Positions 23,530 through 32,277 of a stretch of 64,000 nt of DNA are shown piece after piece. The translations under genes were made by a program, and so were the position numbers. The notes below the pieces were generated by a model. It was not told the DNA's origin, did no database searches, and saw only the letters and a list, made by a program, of their open reading frames with translations. Location: positions 124,001 to 188,000 of the forward strand of contig NZ_CABPRV010000007.1 of NCBI RefSeq assembly GCF_902459735.1. The letters run 5' to 3'. The stretch is from Pandoraea capi (GTDB lineage Bacteria > Pseudomonadota > Gammaproteobacteria > Burkholderiales > Burkholderiaceae). Every line of letters begins with the position of its first letter. The stretch's first letter is position 1.

Positions 23530-25137
23530 ATGGCTCCTAGTCCCAGTACCCCCCATTCGGCGGGGCAGGTGTTGCCGTTCCGGCAGTCGCTCGTGGCGAT
23601 GCTCGGCCTTTGTTTCTGCACGATGATGGTGGCGCTCGACCAGACGGTCGTCGGCACCGCGCTACCGACCATCGTCGCGGAACTCAAAGGGTTCGAGTAT
23701 TACGCTTGGGTCGCGACGTCGTATCTCCTCACCTCTGTCATCACCGTCCCGATCTTCGGGCGGCTCGGCGATTTTTACGGCCGCAAGCGCTTCGTCATGG
23801 CGGCCATCATCGTCTTCACCGCCGCTTCCGTGCTCTGCGGCGCGGCGAACAGCATGCCGTTCCTCGTCATCGCACGCGCCCTGCAAGGGATCGGCGGCGG
23901 CATGCTGGTCGGCACCGCGTTCGCCTGTGTGCCCGAACTGTTTCCCGATCCGCACGTGCGCCTGCGCTGGCAAGTCATGCTCAGCTCCGCCTTCGGGATC
24001 GCCAATGCCATCGGGCCGTCGCTCGGGGGTTTCCTGACGGAAGCCTACGGCTGGCGCTCGGTGTTCTACGTCAACCTGCCCGTCGGCCTGCTCGGCGTCT
24101 GGTTCGTCGGACGTCACCTGCCGCACATGCGCGCCGAAGAACACAGCAAGGCAAGCATCGACTGGCTTGGCGCAGGCTTGATCACCGCCGCGCTGGGCAG
24201 CTTGCAGATGCTCGTCGAATGGCTGCCCGCCGATGGACTCTCGCGCGGCGTCGTGACGCTTTTCGTCGTGCTCGTCATCTCGTCGGCCGCGCTTTACTGG
24301 TGGGAGCGTCGTGTGTCGCATCCGATCCTGCCGTTCGAGATGTTCCGCGACAAAAGCCTCGCGCCGCTCTTCGTGTTGTCCGTCTTCGCAGGCTTCTCGA
24401 TGTTCGGGCTGCTGTTCTACGCGCCGCTCCTGCTGCAAGGCGGTTTCGGACTCTCGCCACGCGAAACCGGATTGCTGATCACACCGCTGGTCGTGTGTAT
24501 TACCGTTGGCAGCATCGTGAACGGACGCCTGATTACGCGTCTGCCGAATCCGAACGTGATGCTCTACGGCGGCTTCCTGCTGCTCGCGCTGGCTTGCGCG
24601 GGCATCATCACCACGCATCGCGGCACGCCCCATCTGCTGATCGCTTCGTACATGTTCCTCGCCGGGTTGGGACTTGGTTTCGTGATGCCGAACCTCACTG
24701 TCTTCGCGCAGGAAGTCGCAGGCCGCGCGCACCTCGGCATTGCGACTGCGCTCATGCAGTCGCTGCGCATGATCGGCGGGATGCTCGGGACGGCCATCGT
24801 CGGGACGCTGGTCAATCACAGCTACACCGGGCGGGTGACCGACGCTCTCACCGCGAACGACGGCACGCGCTGGACGTCGCAACTCTCCGATCCGCAGATC
24901 CTCGTCAATGCGAAGGCGCAGAACGATTTCCTCATGACGCTTGCCCACATGGGCCAGAACGGCGCGCTGTTCATCGAATCGGCGCGCTCGTCGCTCGTGG
25001 CAGCGATTCACAACGGACAGATGGTGTCGCTCGCGGCGGCGCTGGCCGGGCTGTGGTTCGTCAGACGCGTGCCGCTGATTCGTCTCACGCGTGGCGCGAA
25101 GACGACCCCCAAGCCGCAGCCGCCAGTCGGAGAGTAA
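23530..25137 (+). CDS. DHA2-family MFS multidrug exporter (EmrB/QacA-type)
   Basis: 535 residues with 14 membrane segments. Motif 'MVALDQTVVGTALPTI' near residue 35 is the D-x-T-x-x-N/G-x-A-L-P motif of DHA2 pumps, 'GRLGDFYGRKRF' is MFS motif A, and 'ARALQGIGGGM' is motif B. Members expel hydrophobic toxic compounds by proton antiport across the inner membrane. The stop overlaps or nearly touches the downstream MarR gene. No membrane-fusion (EmrA) partner is present, so it probably works alone. Confidence 0.92.
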   Translation: MAPSPSTPHSAGQVLPFRQSLVAMLGLCFCTMMVALDQTVVGTALPTIVAELKGFEYYAWVATSYLLTSVITVPIFGRLGDFYGRKRFVMAAIIVFTAASVLCGAANSMPFLVIARALQGIGGGMLVGTAFACVPELFPDPHVRLRWQVMLSSAFGIANAIGPSLGGFLTEAYGWRSVFYVNLPVGLLGVWFVGRHLPHMRAEEHSKASIDWLGAGLITAALGSLQMLVEWLPADGLSRGVVTLFVVLVISSAALYWWERRVSHPILPFEMFRDKSLAPLFVLSVFAGFSMFGLLFYAPLLLQGGFGLSPRETGLLITPLVVCITVGSIVNGRLITRLPNPNVMLYGGFLLLALACAGIITTHRGTPHLLIASYMFLAGLGLGFVMPNLTVFAQEVAGRAHLGIATALMQSLRMIGGMLGTAIVGTLVNHSYTGRVTDALTANDGTRWTSQLSDPQILVNAKAQNDFLMTLAHMGQNGALFIESARSSLVAAIHNGQMVSLAAALAGLWFVRRVPLIRLTRGAKTTPKPQPPVGE

Positions 25138-25157
25138 TGGAGTCACGGAGTAAGGCG

Positions 25158-25715
25158 ATGCCGACACCTCAAAAACGTAACGTCATTCAGCAACTGAGCC
25201 AGACGTATCGCTCGATGATGCTCGCGTTCGACGCGCAGGTCGGGCACCCGCTGCCGCGCTGGCGCATCATTCTCACGCTGGCCGAGCGAGGGACCAGCTC
25301 GCAGAAGTTTCTCGCCGAACATTGCCGCCTCGACCCGGCGTCGCTCACGCGTCAGCTTCAATCGATGGAGGCGCTGGGCTGGCTCTCTCGCGCGACCGAT
25401 CCCGACGATAACCGTCTGACGAACGTCACGCTGACGGACGCGGGCATGGCCGTGCACGACGAAGCGACGCCGCATCGTCAGGCCTTCTTCGACAATGCGC
25501 TCGAAGGCATGACGCCCGAGGAAATCGCGACGCTGGAAAGCGCGCTCACGCACCTCGAAGCGCAGTTCAAGGCGATGGTGTCGCGGGCAAAGGCGGGGAC
25601 TTCCGCCGATGCTGCCCCGAAAGCGAGCGCTGATGGCAAGCGGCGGATGTCGCCCGATGGGCAGACATCTGATTCACCTCCCGCGCGCAAGCGCGCGTCG
25701 CGGGGGCAGACTTAA
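25158..25715 (+). CDS. MarR family transcriptional regulator
   Basis: 185 residues. 'WRIILTLAERGTSSQKFLAEHCRLDPASLTRQLQSMEALGWLSRATDPDDNRLTNVTLTDAG' is the MarR winged helix with the wing D-P-D-D-N-R. The C-terminal 45 residues form a basic, low-complexity tail unusual for the family. The ATG at 25158 has a GGAGTAAGG ribosome site; an ATG at 25137 sharing a base with the exporter stop would add seven residues. It most likely represses the exporter operon through the palindrome at 23505. Confidence 0.9.
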   Translation: MPTPQKRNVIQQLSQTYRSMMLAFDAQVGHPLPRWRIILTLAERGTSSQKFLAEHCRLDPASLTRQLQSMEALGWLSRATDPDDNRLTNVTLTDAGMAVHDEATPHRQAFFDNALEGMTPEEIATLESALTHLEAQFKAMVSRAKAGTSADAAPKASADGKRRMSPDGQTSDSPPARKRASRGQT

Positions 25716-25746
25716 GACGCATCACGCAAGATGCGAAACGCAATAC

Positions 25747-25779
25747 AAAAAGCCGCTTCAACCATCGAAGCGGCTTTTT
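25747..25779. terminator. Bidirectional rho-independent terminator
   Basis: AAAAAGCCGCTTC, a 7-base loop and GAAGCGGCTTTTT form a perfect stem with A- and T-tracts on both sides. It can stop both the marR operon and the convergent deaminase gene. Confidence 0.9.
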
Positions 25780-25878
25780 CATTCGAGTGATGCGCACGAC
25801 AATCCGCATCGCGCGCTCACTCGCCGTGTGCTCCCACCGTCGGCGCCAGCATCGTTGCCAGCGCCTCCCGGGCCGCAA

Positions 25879-27150
25879 TCAGAAGAACGTCTGCACGACT
25901 TCCACCACGTTGTAATCGCCATCGACGACCGGCAGGTGACGCCACTTGTCGAACGTCAGGCACGGATGCGAGATGTCGAACGCGATCATGTCGCCAACGC
26001 GGATGTCGTCGCCCGGCGCAATGCGCAGGTACGCGTGCTGATCCATCATGCCCGTGATTTCCCAATGCTCGGGCGTCGCACGCGGCGCCTTGCTTTCGCC
26101 CGGACGGAACTGCTGCGCCGGTTCCGGCATGCCCGCGTCGAAGGCCGCATCGCGCTTGCCAAGCGCGATGATCGCGCGCTCCGGTTCCGGAATCGACTGG
26201 ACGTAGGCCCAGAGTTGCAGCGCCGGTTGCAGTTGCGAACGCATCTGCTTCGCGATCGGATTGCGCGTGGCGATCTGTGCCTGCGCCGCCTTGTAGATGC
26301 CCACGTCATGCGTGAGATAGCAGCCCGGACGCAGCACGACGTCCAGCGGCGCGCCCACATCCTTGTGCGCGAATTCATCGGCCACCACGTCATACCAGGC
26401 CGAACCCGCACCCGAGAGCACCGCCGGCGAACGCTCGATGCGACCCGCTGCGATCAACTCGCGCGTGATGCTCACCGCGCGTTGCAGGAACGCACGGATA
26501 TCCGCTTCGGTGCTGAGCACGCCTTCATAGACTTCCACGCCTGCCAGCTTCACGGCGTCGTGATACTGCGCGAGTGCATCGAGCACCGCTTGTTGTTGGG
26601 CGGCATCGCGCACGCCGGTGCGTCCGCCCGTCACGCCCAACTCGATGAGGACCTGAATCGTCTGTCCGCGCGCGCGGAAGAAGTGACCCAGATGCTCGAC
26701 GGCTGCGGCCGAATCCACCAGACAGAAGAATTCGAAATCGGTGTCCTTGAGCAGGTCGGCAATCATCGTCATGTTGCGCTTGCCCACGAGCTGGTTCGCC
26801 ATGAGCACACGTCGCACGCCGTGGTGATACGCCGCAAAGGTCTGCTGCGCCGTGGCGAGCGTGATGCCCCACGCGCCACCGTCGAGCTGGCGGCGGAACA
26901 GCTTCGGCGCCATCGTCGTCTTGCCGTGCGGGGCGAGCTTCACGCCGTACTCGTGAACGAAACGCTGCATCCACGCCAGGTTGTGACGGATCTTGTCTTC
27001 GTAGAGTACGGCTGTCGGCAGGCTGAGGTCTTCGTTCAGCAGGTTCCAGCCCAGACCGGTCGTCGCCGAGGGCGCGCGCGGGGCGTCCAGCGCACCCAGA
27101 CCCTTGTTGAGGGTATCGATCATGCCATGCTGATAGTTTGTATCACTCAT
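25879..27150 (-). CDS. PLP-dependent amino acid deaminase / D-threonine aldolase-like (D-serine dehydratase fold)
   Basis: 423 residues. The alanine-racemase-type barrel carries the Schiff-base lysine at position 77 in 'KLAPHGKTTMAPKL'. The C-terminal domain has the zinc-site pair His-x-Cys in 'DISHPCLTFDKW', as in D-serine dehydratase/D-threonine aldolase proteins. Such enzymes remove the amino group from D-amino acids (or split D-hydroxy amino acids). Divergent from the RpiR regulator and close to D-aminoacylase and RidA genes, it fits a D-amino-acid breakdown module. Substrate not defined. Confidence 0.88.
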   Translation of the reverse strand: MSDTNYQHGMIDTLNKGLGALDAPRAPSATTGLGWNLLNEDLSLPTAVLYEDKIRHNLAWMQRFVHEYGVKLAPHGKTTMAPKLFRRQLDGGAWGITLATAQQTFAAYHHGVRRVLMANQLVGKRNMTMIADLLKDTDFEFFCLVDSAAAVEHLGHFFRARGQTIQVLIELGVTGGRTGVRDAAQQQAVLDALAQYHDAVKLAGVEVYEGVLSTEADIRAFLQRAVSITRELIAAGRIERSPAVLSGAGSAWYDVVADEFAHKDVGAPLDVVLRPGCYLTHDVGIYKAAQAQIATRNPIAKQMRSQLQPALQLWAYVQSIPEPERAIIALGKRDAAFDAGMPEPAQQFRPGESKAPRATPEHWEITGMMDQHAYLRIAPGDDIRVGDMIAFDISHPCLTFDKWRHLPVVDGDYNVVEVVQTFF

Positions 27151-27323
27151 TGAGAATCCTCCACGGTTCGGTGCGCCGACGATTGCCGGATGGTCCCTAT
27201 AATAACGTTTAATTACCAGCGTTTGACAGATTTGTTATAAAGTACCAAAAAACGTCTCAAAACTTTCAAAACCGGCTCTGGCGACGCCTCGCGACGCCCC
27301 GAGACGCCATACGGACCCGAGAT

Positions 27324-28205
27324 ATGGCCGAAACTTTCGATATCGTGACGCGCGTTGCCGAACGCAGCGACGTCCTCAGTCAGGCGGAACGCAAAGTCGC
27401 CCAGGTGGTACTGGAGGACGTGGCGGGCGCGGCGGCGGCGTCGATCAACGTGCTTGCCGAGCGCGCCGGCGTGAGCGAAGCCAGCGTGACGCGCTTCGCC
27501 AAGGCGATGGGCTGCCGCGATGTGCGCGATCTCAAGTTGCGACTCGCGCAGGCAGCCGTCGTCGGTCAGCGCTTTCTCGGCGCGAATGCCGCCAACGCGC
27601 AGGAAGGCGCAGGGGAGACCATCGACCGTATCGCCGACGATATCCAGACGACGCTGCAAGTCCATCGCGGCCTCATCAAGCCGGAGGCGGTGCGTCGCGC
27701 GGCGCAGCGACTGCTGTTCGCTCGCATGATCTACGCGTTCGGGATGGGCGGCGGATCGTCGCTCATGGCGGACGAAGCGCGTTACCGGCTGGTGCGGCTC
27801 GGCCGTCCGGTCGCGAGCTATCAGGATGCGGTGCTGGCCCGCATGGTCGCCGGCACGCTGGCGCGCGAAGACGTCGTGCTGGCGTTCTCGGTGAGCGGTC
27901 ACACGCCCGAGCTGGTGTCGACGTGCGAGATCGCACGGGAATACGGTGCGCAAGTGGTGGCGATCACGGCGACGGGCTCGCCGCTCGCGGCGCTGGCCGA
28001 CGAAGTGCTGCCGATCCGCGCGCTGGAAACGGATTTCATTTTCAAACCGTCGTCGTCGCGTTACGCGATGCTGCTCGCCATGGACGTGCTGGCTACGGAA
28101 CTGGCGTTGCTCGCCAAGCCGCAGAGCCAGGCGCTGTTGCGACGAATCAAATATGTGCTCGACACGCATCGGGGCGGCGGCGATCGTCAGCCTCTGGGAG
28201 ACTGA
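27324..28205 (+). CDS. MurR/RpiR family transcriptional regulator with SIS domain
   Basis: 293 residues. The N-terminal HTH_6 domain reads 'LSQAERKVAQVVLEDVAGAAAASINVLAERAGVSEASVTRFAKAMGCRDVRDLKLRLAQA'. The SIS domain (about 125-260) contains 'MIYAFGMGGGSSLMADEARYRL' and 'VVLAFSVSGHTPELV'. SIS domains usually sense phosphosugars, but in this neighbourhood the ligand may be an N-acyl amino acid or its product. It starts the D-aminoacylase-RidA operon and is divergent from the deaminase gene, so it probably controls both. Confidence 0.92.
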   Translation: MAETFDIVTRVAERSDVLSQAERKVAQVVLEDVAGAAAASINVLAERAGVSEASVTRFAKAMGCRDVRDLKLRLAQAAVVGQRFLGANAANAQEGAGETIDRIADDIQTTLQVHRGLIKPEAVRRAAQRLLFARMIYAFGMGGGSSLMADEARYRLVRLGRPVASYQDAVLARMVAGTLAREDVVLAFSVSGHTPELVSTCEIAREYGAQVVAITATGSPLAALADEVLPIRALETDFIFKPSSSRYAMLLAMDVLATELALLAKPQSQALLRRIKYVLDTHRGGGDRQPLGD

Positions 28206-28206
28206 C

Positions 28207-29706
28207 ATGACTGACCGCCTCGCAAATCTCGCCGATCGCACGGTCGACACCCTCATCGCCAACGTGCGTCTGGCCGACGGCTCCGGCGCGCCCATGACGG
28301 ACGCTCGCTTTGACGTCGCGCTGCGCGACGGCCGGATTCACATCATCGCTCAAGCCGGTGACTTGTCGGGTTGGCAAGCCGCACAACGTATTGACGGCGA
28401 CGGCAACGTGCTCAGTCCCGGCTTCATCGACGTTCATACACACGACGACACGAACGTCGTGCGGGCCCCGGAAATGACGCCGAAGCTCTCGCAAGGCGTG
28501 ACGACGGTCGTCGTCGGCAATTGCGGCATCAGCGCGTCGCCGGTCACCCTAAAGGGCGATCCGCCCGATCCGATGAACCTGCTTGGCGAAGCCGGCGCAT
28601 TCCAGTATCCGACGTTCAAAGTGTATGTCGATGCGCTCGAGAAGGCGCAACCGGCGATCAACGTGGCCGCGCTGATCGGCCACACCGCGCTGCGCAACAA
28701 CCACATGGACCGCCTCGATCGTGCGGCGACCGAAGCCGAAATCGACGGCATGCGCGAGCAGCTTCGCGAGGCGCTTGCCAACGGCGCATTGGGGCTGTCG
28801 ACGGGGCTGGCCTACGCCAATGCGAACGCCGCGCCGACCGAGGAAGTCCTCGCGCTCGCCGAGCCGTTGGCCGAGGCTGGCGGTCTTTACGCGACGCACT
28901 TGCGCACCGAGTTCGCCGAGATCCTGGAGGCGCTCGATGAAGCGTTCCGCATCGGCCGTCATGCGCGCGTGCCGGTGGTCGTCTCGCATCTGAAGTGTGC
29001 AGGCGTCGAGAACTGGGGACGCAGCACCGAAATTCTCGAAGCGCTCGACAAGGCGCAACGCTTCCAGCCGGTGGGCTGTGATTGCTATCCGTACACGGCA
29101 AGCTCGTCGACGCTCGATCTCAAGCAGGTCACCGACGACTTCGACATTCTCGTGACGTGGTCGCAAGCGCATCCGGACCAAGGCGGCAAGCTGCTCGCGA
29201 CGATTGCCGCCGAGTGGGGCGTGGATCTGATGGAAGCGGCGAAGCGTCTGCAACCGGCCGGCGCCGTGTATCACTGCATGGAGGAAGCCGACGTGCAGCG
29301 CATCTTGCGTCACCCGGCGACGGTTGTCGGCTCCGACGGGCTGCCGAACGATCCGCTGCCGCATCCGCGTCTGTGGGGGGCGTTCCCCCGCGTGCTGGGA
29401 CGCTACAGCCGTGAGCAGGCGCTGTTCCCGCTCGCCGAGGCCGTCCACAAGATGACGGGGCTGTCGGCCGAGCGCTTCGGTCTCACCGAGCGCGGTTTCG
29501 TGCGCGAAGGTTATTGGGCCGATCTGGTCCTGTTCGATCCGGCCACCGTGGCCGATGCGGCGACATTCACCGATCCGATGCAGCCCGCGTATGGCATTTC
29601 GGCCGTGTGGGTGAACGGCGTGCTGTCGTGGCAGGACCGTGCGCCGACGCAGAATGCGCGCGCCGGACGCTTCGTGCGTCGTGGCACGCCGCAGCCGGTG
29701 CTGTGA
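28207..29706 (+). CDS. D-aminoacylase (N-acyl-D-amino-acid deacylase)
   Basis: 499 residues of the amidohydrolase superfamily. 'GFIDVHTHDDTNVV' is the H-x-H metal site, 'TTVVVGNCGIS' carries the cysteine zinc ligand typical of D-aminoacylases, 'VVSHLKCAG' and 'ATHLRTEF' supply further ligands, and 'VVGSDGLPND' the catalytic aspartate. It hydrolyses N-acyl-D-amino acids to D-amino acids plus a carboxylate. It begins one base after the regulator stop (28205), so translation is coupled. Confidence 0.93.
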   Translation: MTDRLANLADRTVDTLIANVRLADGSGAPMTDARFDVALRDGRIHIIAQAGDLSGWQAAQRIDGDGNVLSPGFIDVHTHDDTNVVRAPEMTPKLSQGVTTVVVGNCGISASPVTLKGDPPDPMNLLGEAGAFQYPTFKVYVDALEKAQPAINVAALIGHTALRNNHMDRLDRAATEAEIDGMREQLREALANGALGLSTGLAYANANAAPTEEVLALAEPLAEAGGLYATHLRTEFAEILEALDEAFRIGRHARVPVVVSHLKCAGVENWGRSTEILEALDKAQRFQPVGCDCYPYTASSSTLDLKQVTDDFDILVTWSQAHPDQGGKLLATIAAEWGVDLMEAAKRLQPAGAVYHCMEEADVQRILRHPATVVGSDGLPNDPLPHPRLWGAFPRVLGRYSREQALFPLAEAVHKMTGLSAERFGLTERGFVREGYWADLVLFDPATVADAATFTDPMQPAYGISAVWVNGVLSWQDRAPTQNARAGRFVRRGTPQPVL

Positions 29707-29745
29707 ACCGAAATTGTCGAAAACGATTCGTTGAAAGGAGTGATG

Positions 29746-30138
29746 ATGAGCATCAAACGATATGGCGTGGAAGGCGGACAGGGCACGGGTGGCCAGCGTA
29801 TGCCGTTCGCACGCGCAACCGAGGCTGACGGTTTCCTGTTCGTGTCGGGCCAGACCCCGATGAAAGACGGCGAAGTGATCGATGGGGGCATCGTCGCCCA
29901 GTCGCATCAGGCCATCCAGAACATGATCGCGATTCTGACGGAAGCCGGTTACGGCACCGAGCATGTCATGCGTATTGGCGTGTGGCTCGACGATCCGCGC
30001 GATTTCGCGTCGTTCAACAAGGTCTTCAAGGAATACTTCGGCGATCATCCGCCCGCACGCGCCTGCGTCGTGTCGAGCATGGTCATCGACTGCAAGGTCG
30101 AAGTGGACTGCGTCGCCTATAAGAAACCGGCTGCGTAA
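29746..30138 (+). CDS. RidA family enamine/imine deaminase
   Basis: 130 residues. 'GFLFVSGQTPMKDGEVIDGGIVAQSHQAIQNM' and the C-terminal 'PPARACVVSSMVIDCKVEVDCVAY' mark the YjgF/YER057c/UK114 fold. RidA trimers hydrolyse reactive enamines and imines released by PLP dehydratases. This suits a D-amino-acid pathway with a PLP deaminase nearby. The ATG at 29746 has an AAAGGAG ribosome site; another ATG lies three bases earlier. Confidence 0.92.
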   Translation: MSIKRYGVEGGQGTGGQRMPFARATEADGFLFVSGQTPMKDGEVIDGGIVAQSHQAIQNMIAILTEAGYGTEHVMRIGVWLDDPRDFASFNKVFKEYFGDHPPARACVVSSMVIDCKVEVDCVAYKKPAA

Positions 30139-30168
30139 GCTGCGGTGTCTGTTGTGCTGCGGGAAGAG

Positions 30169-30193
30169 GCCGACGTCGAACGTCGGCTTTTTT
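30169..30193 (+). terminator. Rho-independent terminator after ridA
   Basis: GCCGACGT-CGA-ACGTCGGC followed by six T residues, 30 bases after the ridA stop. Confidence 0.9.
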
Positions 30194-30317
30194 ATGTCGC
30201 GAGATTTTGCATTGACGGGCACTTCGGTTTCCGTTTCGCAAAGGTTACGGTCCGCCTTCGATGGCGGCGCAATTTTGTCACCCGCAGTCTTCAGCTTCCT
30301 AACCTGACAGGAGGCGG

Positions 30318-30779
30318 ATGGTGAGAACAACACCCATTGACGGCACTGGATCGAGCGCACGGATACACCGTGCCGCGATTGAATCGGCAGACGACGCCCG
30401 CATCACGATCGACTTCCCGCCCACGCCGGACGATGTCCGCTTGCGGTCGCAGACCCTGAGCCGTTTGTCCCGGGCGGGGTATGCCTCGGGGCTCACCGGG
30501 CTGGCCGTCACGGTATTGGGGGTGGCGGGACTGGCGAGCAGTGCGTACCTCTCGGTTCAGGCGGCCGCCGAAGTCGAAGCGCCTGACGGTGCCGATGCGG
30601 ATCGCTGGGTTGAGTTCGGGCTGTGCGGCGGGCTGGCGGTTCTGTCGTCGCTCGTCGTGACGTTCGGACTCAGTCAGGTGTGCCTGTCCGTGAAGGAGCG
30701 GCGGCGGGCCGAGCAGGATTGGGGGGCGTTCAGCACGCGTGTGCAATTCGAATCGTCGCGCCCAGGGGCGCGCTCGTGA
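30318..30779 (+). CDS. Hypothetical membrane protein preceding an LcrH-like chaperone
   Basis: 153 residues with two hydrophobic segments (about 57-80 'GLTGLAVTVLGVAGLASSAYL' and about 97-122 'GLCGGLAVLSSLVVTFGLSQV') and polar ends. I do not recognise the family. The pattern of a small two-helix membrane protein coupled (GTGA overlap at 30776) to an LcrH/SycD-like TPR gene is reminiscent of type III secretion translocator regions, but no other secretion genes are present. An AGGAGG site lies a few bases before the GTG start. Confidence 0.65.
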   Translation: MVRTTPIDGTGSSARIHRAAIESADDARITIDFPPTPDDVRLRSQTLSRLSRAGYASGLTGLAVTVLGVAGLASSAYLSVQAAAEVEAPDGADADRWVEFGLCGGLAVLSSLVVTFGLSQVCLSVKERRRAEQDWGAFSTRVQFESSRPGARS

Positions 30780-31321
30780 GGGCGTTCGGCGTGCGTGCGT
30801 TAGAAATACCGCCGCCCGAGGCACCGTCATCGACATCCGTCGCACGGGAGATCGATGTCGCGTTGGGTTTGCTGGGCGACGCCCGCTCGCTGCACGACGC
30901 GATGGATATGCCACGCCCCGGCGCGTGGGACGCGAGCCAATGCGACGCCGCGTATCGCTGCGGCTACGGCGCGTTCGAACGGGGCGATTTCGCGCATGCC
31001 ATCGAGTGCTTCGCGCCGCTGCTGTCGGCGTGTCCGTTGACGGCGGATTACGCGGTGGCGCTCGCGCTCTCGGTGCAGCGTTACGGCGAACCGAAGGTGG
31101 CGCTGCCGCTGTTCATGGCGGCGGCGCTCATGGACGAGGACGCCCCGGGAGCGATGTATCGCGTGGGGGAGTGTCTCGTCGAGTTGCGGCAGTTCGACGC
31201 GGCGCGCCGGGCGATGAAGGAAGCGCTGCACCGGTGCGACGGGCAGCCGAAATATGTGGGCGTAAGGAATGCAGCGTTACAGATGATGGCCCGTCTCGGC
31301 TATCTCCACTACCTGGGCTGA
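30776..31321 (+). CDS. TPR protein resembling type III secretion chaperones (LcrH/SycD/CesD-like)
   Basis: 181 residues from a GTG start overlapping the previous stop. After about 45 residues of linker, three TPR-like repeats follow: 'AAYRCGYGAFERGDFAHAIECFAPLL', 'ADYAVALALSVQRYGEPKVALPLFMAAALMD' and 'AMYRVGECLVELRQFDAARRAMKEAL'. This is the arrangement of class II secretion chaperones that hold translocator proteins. No injectisome genes are in the window, so it is an orphan. It could also be a general TPR adaptor. Confidence 0.72.
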   Translation: MRAFGVRALEIPPPEAPSSTSVAREIDVALGLLGDARSLHDAMDMPRPGAWDASQCDAAYRCGYGAFERGDFAHAIECFAPLLSACPLTADYAVALALSVQRYGEPKVALPLFMAAALMDEDAPGAMYRVGECLVELRQFDAARRAMKEALHRCDGQPKYVGVRNAALQMMARLGYLHYLG

Positions 31322-31406
31322 TGCTGCGGCAGATCGACTTGCGCAGCGTGGCCGGGTGCTCACAAGGTCAGGACTTGCAGGAGGCCGCGCCTGGATAGCG
31401 CGGATT

Positions 31407-31440
31407 GGCGACGGGCCCGGGCAGCCCGTCGCCATTTTTT
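31407..31440 (+). terminator. Rho-independent terminator after the TPR gene
   Basis: GGCGACGGGC-7-GCCCGTCGCC stem followed by ATTTTTT, between the TPR gene and the convergent queF. Confidence 0.9.
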
Positions 31441-31449
31441 ACCAAGGTG

Positions 31450-32277
31450 TTACTGACGTGCCGTGCGCGCGTTGTCCGGCATCGGCAGCGTGAAGTTGGT
31501 GCGGAACGGATTGATGTCGAGGCCGCCGCGTCGCGTGTAGCGCGCGTAGACCGCGAGCTGGCTCGGCTTGCACCGGTTCAGGATGTCCATGAAGATCCCT
31601 TCCACGCACTGCTCGTGGAAGCCGGTGTGACGTCGATAAGAAATCACGTACTTGAGCAGCCCTGCCTGATCGATCGGCGGGCCGACGTAACGAATTTGCA
31701 GGCTGCCCCAGTCGGGCTGGCCGGTCACCGGGCAATTCGACTTGAGCAGGTTGGAGACGAGCGTCTCTTCCACGTGCTGTTCGTCGAAGGCGGCGGTGAG
31801 CAGTGAGGCGTCGGGTACGTAGACGTCGGTATCGATGTCGAGACGGTCCACGAGCAGGCCGTCGAGTTCGTCGAGCTGTAGCTTGCCGAAGCCGCTCGGA
31901 TCCGTGAGCCGGACCTGCACGGGCGCACCGGCCGCCTCGGACAGATCCTGTTGAATTAGCGCGCGCGCTGCGTCCAGATTGGCGAGCTTCGTCTGTGCAA
32001 ACGACCCCAGATACAACTTGAACGACTTCGATTCGATGATGAACGGCGAGTCGGCCGGCACCACGGCCTTGAGCAGTGCGATCTGCGGCTTGCCCTTGTC
32101 GTTGAGCCAGGAGAGTTCGTAACCGTTCCAGATGTCGGCACCGAAGAACGGCAGCGTTTCCGGCACGCCGATCTGGGCGCGTGCCGGGGCACGGGCGATC
32201 GGAAAGAGTTGCGACGGGTCGTAGTGCTCGGTGTAGGCAACTTCTTTGCCGAGCGTGGATTGTTCAGGCGTGGTCAT
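31450..32277 (-). CDS. queF: NADPH-dependent 7-cyano-7-deazaguanine reductase (QueF, long type)
   Basis: 275 residues, the length of the two-module QueF proteins. The nucleophilic Cys182 and Asp189 lie in '[16 protein letters not shown]', and the substrate-binding glutamate/histidine region is '[13 protein letters not shown]'. The enzyme reduces preQ0 to preQ1 in queuosine synthesis. The ATG at 32277 starts conserved sequence; the frame extends to 32301. The start overlaps the stop of the upstream nucleotidase gene by 14 bases. Confidence 0.95.
   Translation of the reverse strand: MTTPEQSTLGKEVAYTEHYDPSQLFPIARAPARAQIGVPETLPFFGADIWNGYELSWLNDKGKPQIALLKAVVPADSPFIIESKSFKLYLGSFAQTKLANLDAARALIQQDLSEAAGAPVQVRLTDPSGFGKLQLDELDGLLVDRLDIDTDVYVPDASLLTAAFDEQHVEETLVSNLLKSNCPVTGQPDWGSLQIRYVGPPIDQAGLLKYVISYRRHTGFHEQCVEGIFMDILNRCKPSQLAVYARYTRRGGLDINPFRTNFTLPMPDNARTARQ

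Noticed and set aside
23610-25137. Plus-strand frame running through the DHA2 exporter and into marR
   Set aside because: Only the last part (from 25137 or 25158) is real MarR coding sequence; the earlier part is an Arg-rich out-of-frame shadow of the exporter.
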